Assembly: GCF_014197135.1 (NCBI RefSeq)
Contig: NZ_JACIFA010000004.1
Coordinates: 124,001 to 188,000 of the forward strand
Source: Sphingomonas zeae
GTDB lineage: Bacteria > Pseudomonadota > Alphaproteobacteria > Sphingomonadales > Sphingomonadaceae
Length of the DNA stretch: 64,000 nt
Reading direction: 5' to 3'
Of this stretch, positions 60,931 to 64,000 are shown one piece after another. How positions within the stretch are numbered: the stretch's first letter is position 1; the number at the start of each line of letters is the position of its first letter. Under the pieces are notes generated by a model that had not been told where the DNA came from, made no database searches, and saw nothing but the letters and a program-made list of their open reading frames with translations. The translations under genes were made by a program, and so were the position numbers.

Positions 60931-62352
60931 ATGACGCGGTGGCAGGGCACAGGCTTGGGCGGCATCCGGACAGGACTCTTCCTGCTCGTCTGGTTCGCCT
61001 GCGCATGGTTCGGATCCTGGGAACTCAATCCTAACAACGCGACCCGCCTGTTCGCGGCCATCCGCATGGTCGAGGACGGCACGGCGACCATCGACCCCTT
61101 TGCGCCGCTGACCATCGACAAGGCGCAGTTCGGCGCCCATGCCTATCTCGACAAGGCACCGGGCATGACGCTGATGGCGCTGCCGGCCATAGCGCTGACC
61201 GATGGGATCACCGGCGATCGGGCCGAGCATCATGCGCTATCCTCGGTCGATCCGGGTTTCGTGCGTTATCTGAAGCTGCGGACCCGGGTGGCGGCCGCCA
61301 CCGGATCGGCGCTCCTGACCGCGATTGCCGCCGTCCTGTTGTTTGATCTGGCGCTCAGCCTGACCGGCAGCGCGGGAGCAGCGCTGTTTGCCGCGCTCGG
61401 CTATGCGCTGGGAACGCCCATCTGGGGTTATTCGACGACATTGCTCGGCCATGCGAGCGTGGGGGCGTTGTTCGTCATCGCGCTGGCCGGAGTGGCGCGG
61501 GGCGGCGCGCGTTGGCTGGGGGTGGCGGGGCTGGCGCTGGGCTGGGCGGTGGTCATCGAATATCAGGCCGTGCTGGCGGGTTCCGCCATAGGGCTTTGGG
61601 CCGTGTGGCGGCACCGGGCCAGGCCCAGGGCGCTCGCCCCGTTTCTCGCGGCAGGACTGATCGGTCTGGTCCCGCTATTCGCCTATAATCTTTTTGCCTT
61701 CGGGACGCCGTTCCGAATCGGTTATTCGGGTGTGGTCGGGTTCGAGGGGATGAATCAGGGGCTGTTCGGCCTGACCGTTCCCAGGATCGCGGTATTGCGC
61801 GAAATCCTGATCGGGCCGATGCGGGGATTGCTCTGGGTGGCGCCGATCCTGTTCCTGGCACCCATCGGGCTGTGGCGGCTGGCGGAGGCGCGAGCGACGC
61901 GCGCGCTGGCGCTGACCGCCGTCGAGGTGGCGCTGATCGCGTTGCTGGTCAACGCGGCCTATGTCTATTGGGACGGCGGCAATGCGACCGGACCGCGCCA
62001 CGCCATGCCGCTGGCGGGCGTTGCCGCGCTCGGGCTGGCGCCGCTCTGGGCGACGGCGCGGACGCTTTGGCAAAGGGGCGTGCTGGCGTTGGTGCTGGCG
62101 GGCTCGATCGCGATCAACCTGACCATCGCCTCGGCCGAGATTTTCGCGCCGCCGACCTTCCGCTGGGCCTGGTGGCAGGCGGTGATGCAGCAGCGTTTCC
62201 TGGTCGGCGACCTGCGCACCATCCCCTCCGACTGGTGGGGATGGACGACATGGAATGGCCTCTGTCTCTGGGTAGCGGTGGCGATCCCGCTGGCGCTATG
62301 GCTGATTCAGTCCTGCGCGCGCTTCAGGCCGCGCACCCGGTGCCAGATATAG
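60931..62352 (+). CDS. Polytopic membrane protein (possible GT-C glycosyltransferase)
   Basis: A 473-residue protein with about ten hydrophobic segments. The first loop after the N-terminal helix carries SWELNPNNATRLFAAIRMVE and the acidic stretch DGTATIDPFAPLTIDKAQFG, then YLDKAPGMTLMALPAIAL; such acidic outer loops are typical of GT-C sugar transferases (PMT/ArnT-like), but the family is not certain. The C-terminal part repeats RHAMPLAGVAALGLAPLW-like helices. Its end overlaps the convergent DedA gene by 46 bp. Substrate unknown. Confidence 0.75.
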   Translation: MTRWQGTGLGGIRTGLFLLVWFACAWFGSWELNPNNATRLFAAIRMVEDGTATIDPFAPLTIDKAQFGAHAYLDKAPGMTLMALPAIALTDGITGDRAEHHALSSVDPGFVRYLKLRTRVAAATGSALLTAIAAVLLFDLALSLTGSAGAALFAALGYALGTPIWGYSTTLLGHASVGALFVIALAGVARGGARWLGVAGLALGWAVVIEYQAVLAGSAIGLWAVWRHRARPRALAPFLAAGLIGLVPLFAYNLFAFGTPFRIGYSGVVGFEGMNQGLFGLTVPRIAVLREILIGPMRGLLWVAPILFLAPIGLWRLAEARATRALALTAVEVALIALLVNAAYVYWDGGNATGPRHAMPLAGVAALGLAPLWATARTLWQRGVLALVLAGSIAINLTIASAEIFAPPTFRWAWWQAVMQQRFLVGDLRTIPSDWWGWTTWNGLCLWVAVAIPLALWLIQSCARFRPRTRCQI

Positions 62353-62942
62353 AAGCCGACCAGCAGGACCAGCACGACCCCGATCGCCAGGTCGGCGCGG
62401 TGGAAGAACGCCTTCACGCGGGGATCGGAATCCCACTTTTCGCCCAGTTCGCGCCCGACGATCGCCAGTACCAGGCAGAAGGGCCAGCTGCCGATAAAGG
62501 TATAGAGGTGGAAGGGGACGAGCTTCATTCGCGCGACCCCGGCTGGAAAGGCGATGAAAGTACGGATGACCGGCAGCAACCGCCCGATCAGCACCGCGAT
62601 CGAGCCATAGCGCGCGAAAAAGCGGTCGGCGGCGTCCAACTCGCCCGGCCCGATCAACAGATACTTGCCCCAGCGCTCGGCGACCGGCCGGCCGCCGCGC
62701 TTGCCGATTTCATAGGCGACGATCGACCCCAGATTGCAGCCCAGCGCCCCCGCCGTCGCGGCGAGGTACAGGTTGAACTGGCCGGTCGACACCAGATAGC
62801 CCGCAAAGGGCATGATGATCTCGGACGGTAGCGGAATGCACGCGCTCTCGATCGCCATCAGGAGCATGATGCCCAGATAGCCGCCGGTGGAAATGACCCA
62901 GATGGCGAAGCTCGCCAGCGCGGAAAGAATATGCTCGACCAT
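62307..62942 (-). CDS. DedA family membrane protein
   Basis: A 211-residue inner-membrane protein of the DedA/SNARE-associated family, involved in lipid flipping and envelope homeostasis. Signature blocks: AIESACIPLPSEIIMPFAGY near residue 35, GALGCNLGSIVAYEIGKRGG, and the conserved FARYGSIAVLIGRLLPVIRT then FPAGVARMKLVPFHLYTFIG. The start at 62942 is the family start. Convergent with and overlapping the membrane protein at 60931-62352 by 46 bp. Confidence 0.94.
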   Translation of the reverse strand: MVEHILSALASFAIWVISTGGYLGIMLLMAIESACIPLPSEIIMPFAGYLVSTGQFNLYLAATAGALGCNLGSIVAYEIGKRGGRPVAERWGKYLLIGPGELDAADRFFARYGSIAVLIGRLLPVIRTFIAFPAGVARMKLVPFHLYTFIGSWPFCLVLAIVGRELGEKWDSDPRVKAFFHRADLAIGVVLVLLVGFYIWHRVRGLKRAQD

Positions 62943-63017
62943 GGGGGCAGCGAATTGCGCGATCGGGGGGCGGGGGTCAATCGGAACCGCGTGGGGGTGC
63001 GACCGGTTTGGGACGCT

Positions 63018-63815
63018 ATGACAATGCTCAGCCTGAACGACGGCCGCAACCTGCCCCAGCTGGGGCTCGGCACCTATCAGATCCCGGACTCGCAGGTGGC
63101 GATGGTGGTGCGGCGCGGCCTCGACATCGGCTACGGCCTTGTCGACACCGCCGCCATCTATGGCAATGAACGCGGCGTCGGCGATGGTCTGCGCGATGCC
63201 GATGCGTTCCTGACCACCAAGCTGTGGAACGACCGTCACCGCCATGCCGAGGCGGCGCTGGACGAGAGCCTGGCGCTGCTCGGCGTCGAAGCGGTCGACC
63301 TTTACCTCATCCACTGGCCGGTCCCCGCCGAGGACGCCTATGTCGAGGCGTGGCAAAGCCTGATCGCGCTTCGCGAAGCGGGCAAGGCTCGGTCGATCGG
63401 CGTGTCGAATTTCCTGCCCGAGCATCTCGACCGGATCATCGAGGCGACCGACGTGGTGCCGGCGGTCAACCAGATCGAACTCCATCCCCGCTTCCAGCAG
63501 CGCGAGGCGCGGGCGTACCATCAGGCCAAGGGCATCGTGACCCAGAGCTGGAGCCCGCTGGGGCAGGGCGGCGAATTGCTCAAGACGCCGGAGATCGTGG
63601 CGATCGCGGACAAGCATGGCCGTTCGGCGGCGCAGGTGGTACTCGCCTGGCATCTGGCGCATGGGCTGTCGGTGATCCCCAAGGCGGCGGATGCGGCGCA
63701 TATGGCGGACAATTTCGCCGCGACCGAACTGACGCTGGACGATGACGACATGGCGGCGATTGATGCGCTGGACGATGCGGATGGGCGGATCGGGCCGGAT
63801 CCAAGGGAGATGTGA
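63018..63815 (+). CDS. Aldo/keto reductase
   Basis: A 265-residue TIM-barrel oxidoreductase of the AKR superfamily (2,5-diketo-D-gluconate reductase type by layout). The catalytic tetrad is readable: D and Y in LVDTAAIYGNERGVG (near residue 48), K in TTKLWNDRH (near 72) and H in YLIHWPVPAED (near 103). The NADPH-binding C-terminal block is VIPKAADAAHMADNF; the arginine usually found there is an alanine. Substrate unknown. It begins 75 bp after dedA, on the opposite strand. Confidence 0.92.
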   Translation: MTMLSLNDGRNLPQLGLGTYQIPDSQVAMVVRRGLDIGYGLVDTAAIYGNERGVGDGLRDADAFLTTKLWNDRHRHAEAALDESLALLGVEAVDLYLIHWPVPAEDAYVEAWQSLIALREAGKARSIGVSNFLPEHLDRIIEATDVVPAVNQIELHPRFQQREARAYHQAKGIVTQSWSPLGQGGELLKTPEIVAIADKHGRSAAQVVLAWHLAHGLSVIPKAADAAHMADNFAATELTLDDDDMAAIDALDDADGRIGPDPREM

Positions 63816-63824
63816 CGGACAGGC

Positions 63825-64000
63825 CTATGGCCGTTCCGCGCCATTCAGATAGCCGAAGACGGCGCGGCGAACCCGGGTGACGAGCAGCGGGCGATCGACC
63901 TCGCCCGCTTCACCGGCGGCGTCGACGATGCCTTTGATGATCGCCAGCGTGTCCTGGGTCGCGATATTCCTGTCGTAATCCAAGTCCAGGTCTGTGCGCC
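63825..64000 (-). CDS. C-terminal part of an unidentified protein (5' end missing)
   Basis: An open frame runs in from the right edge of the window and stops at TAG 63825-63827. The visible 57 residues end with VDRPLLVTRVRRAVFGYLNG then AERP. The composition is that of a real protein (balanced charged and hydrophobic residues), but no motif allows a family call. The start and most of the gene lie outside the window. It is convergent with the aldo/keto reductase, 9 bases away. Confidence 0.5.
   Translation of the reverse strand, partial: RTDLDLDYDRNIATQDTLAIIKGIVDAAGEAGEVDRPLLVTRVRRAVFGYLNGAERP

Noticed and set aside
57883..61233. 1116-codon open frame on the minus strand opposite glnD
   Set aside because: It is the antisense shadow of glnD, produced by GC-rich third codon positions; the translation lacks motifs, while the plus strand shows the full GlnD domain order.

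Overview
The window is a stretch of GC-rich alphaproteobacterial chromosome, most likely from a sphingomonad (Sphingomonas or a close relative). The reasons are the gene families (a DUF6356 protein, a large TonB-dependent receptor, small secreted proteins with a VCxRR motif, PhaR), the gene orders (nadD-rsfS-rlmH-envC, gloA-gloB, phaC-phaA/phaR) and the dispersed hairpin repeats. Most of it is ordinary housekeeping sequence. No rRNA, CRISPR array, prophage or intact insertion sequence is visible.

Layout. 1-3350: an Mrp-type Fe-S carrier, a CoA-binding protein, three small secreted-protein genes (the first broken by an in-frame TAG) and an exonuclease. 3474-10577: homoserine dehydrogenase, a 2-oxoglutarate oxygenase, a methyltransferase, a drug efflux pump, an acidic protein coupled to an MliC-like lipoprotein, an outer-membrane barrel and an HNH nuclease. 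10578-15509: a composite inverted repeat, nrdB, small genes, a DUF559 endonuclease gene bracketed by inverted repeats, nrdA and tandem NrdR-like boxes. 15510-28747: a GGDEF-EAL-PilZ c-di-GMP protein, class I fumarase, acyl-CoA ligase, gamma-glutamyltransferase, pyrD, a catalase-like protein, a phosphoesterase, an eroded IS110 fragment and alanine racemase. 28822-37421: TonB receptor, the polyhydroxyalkanoate genes phaA-phaC/phaR and hslVU.

37422-53197: an unusual nested palindrome, two paralogous secreted proteins, the glyoxalase operon gloA-gloB, a TPR protein and hydrolase, a small XRE operon, a divergent Mur ligase/LD-carboxypeptidase pair (cell-wall recycling), an EAL-only protein, thrS-infC, a divergent Lrp/leucine dehydrogenase pair, and the coupled run ctpA-dsbB-coq7. 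53198-64000: a tRNA-like gene whose anticodon arm cannot form a normal seven-base loop, a tightly packed minus-strand run proA-nadD-rsfS-rlmH-envC, glnD, a polytopic membrane protein, a DedA protein, an aldo/keto reductase and the end of an unidentified gene.

Many gaps carry GC-rich palindromes. The most unusual items are (i) a 64-bp insert at 37551-37614 that folds perfectly into a three-way junction with complementary CCC and GGG loops; (ii) the tRNA-like sequence at 53351-53434; (iii) the repeat-bracketed DUF559 gene lying between nrdB and nrdA; (iv) infC, which appears to start at AUA. These are read by eye. No alignment, folding or database search was run.
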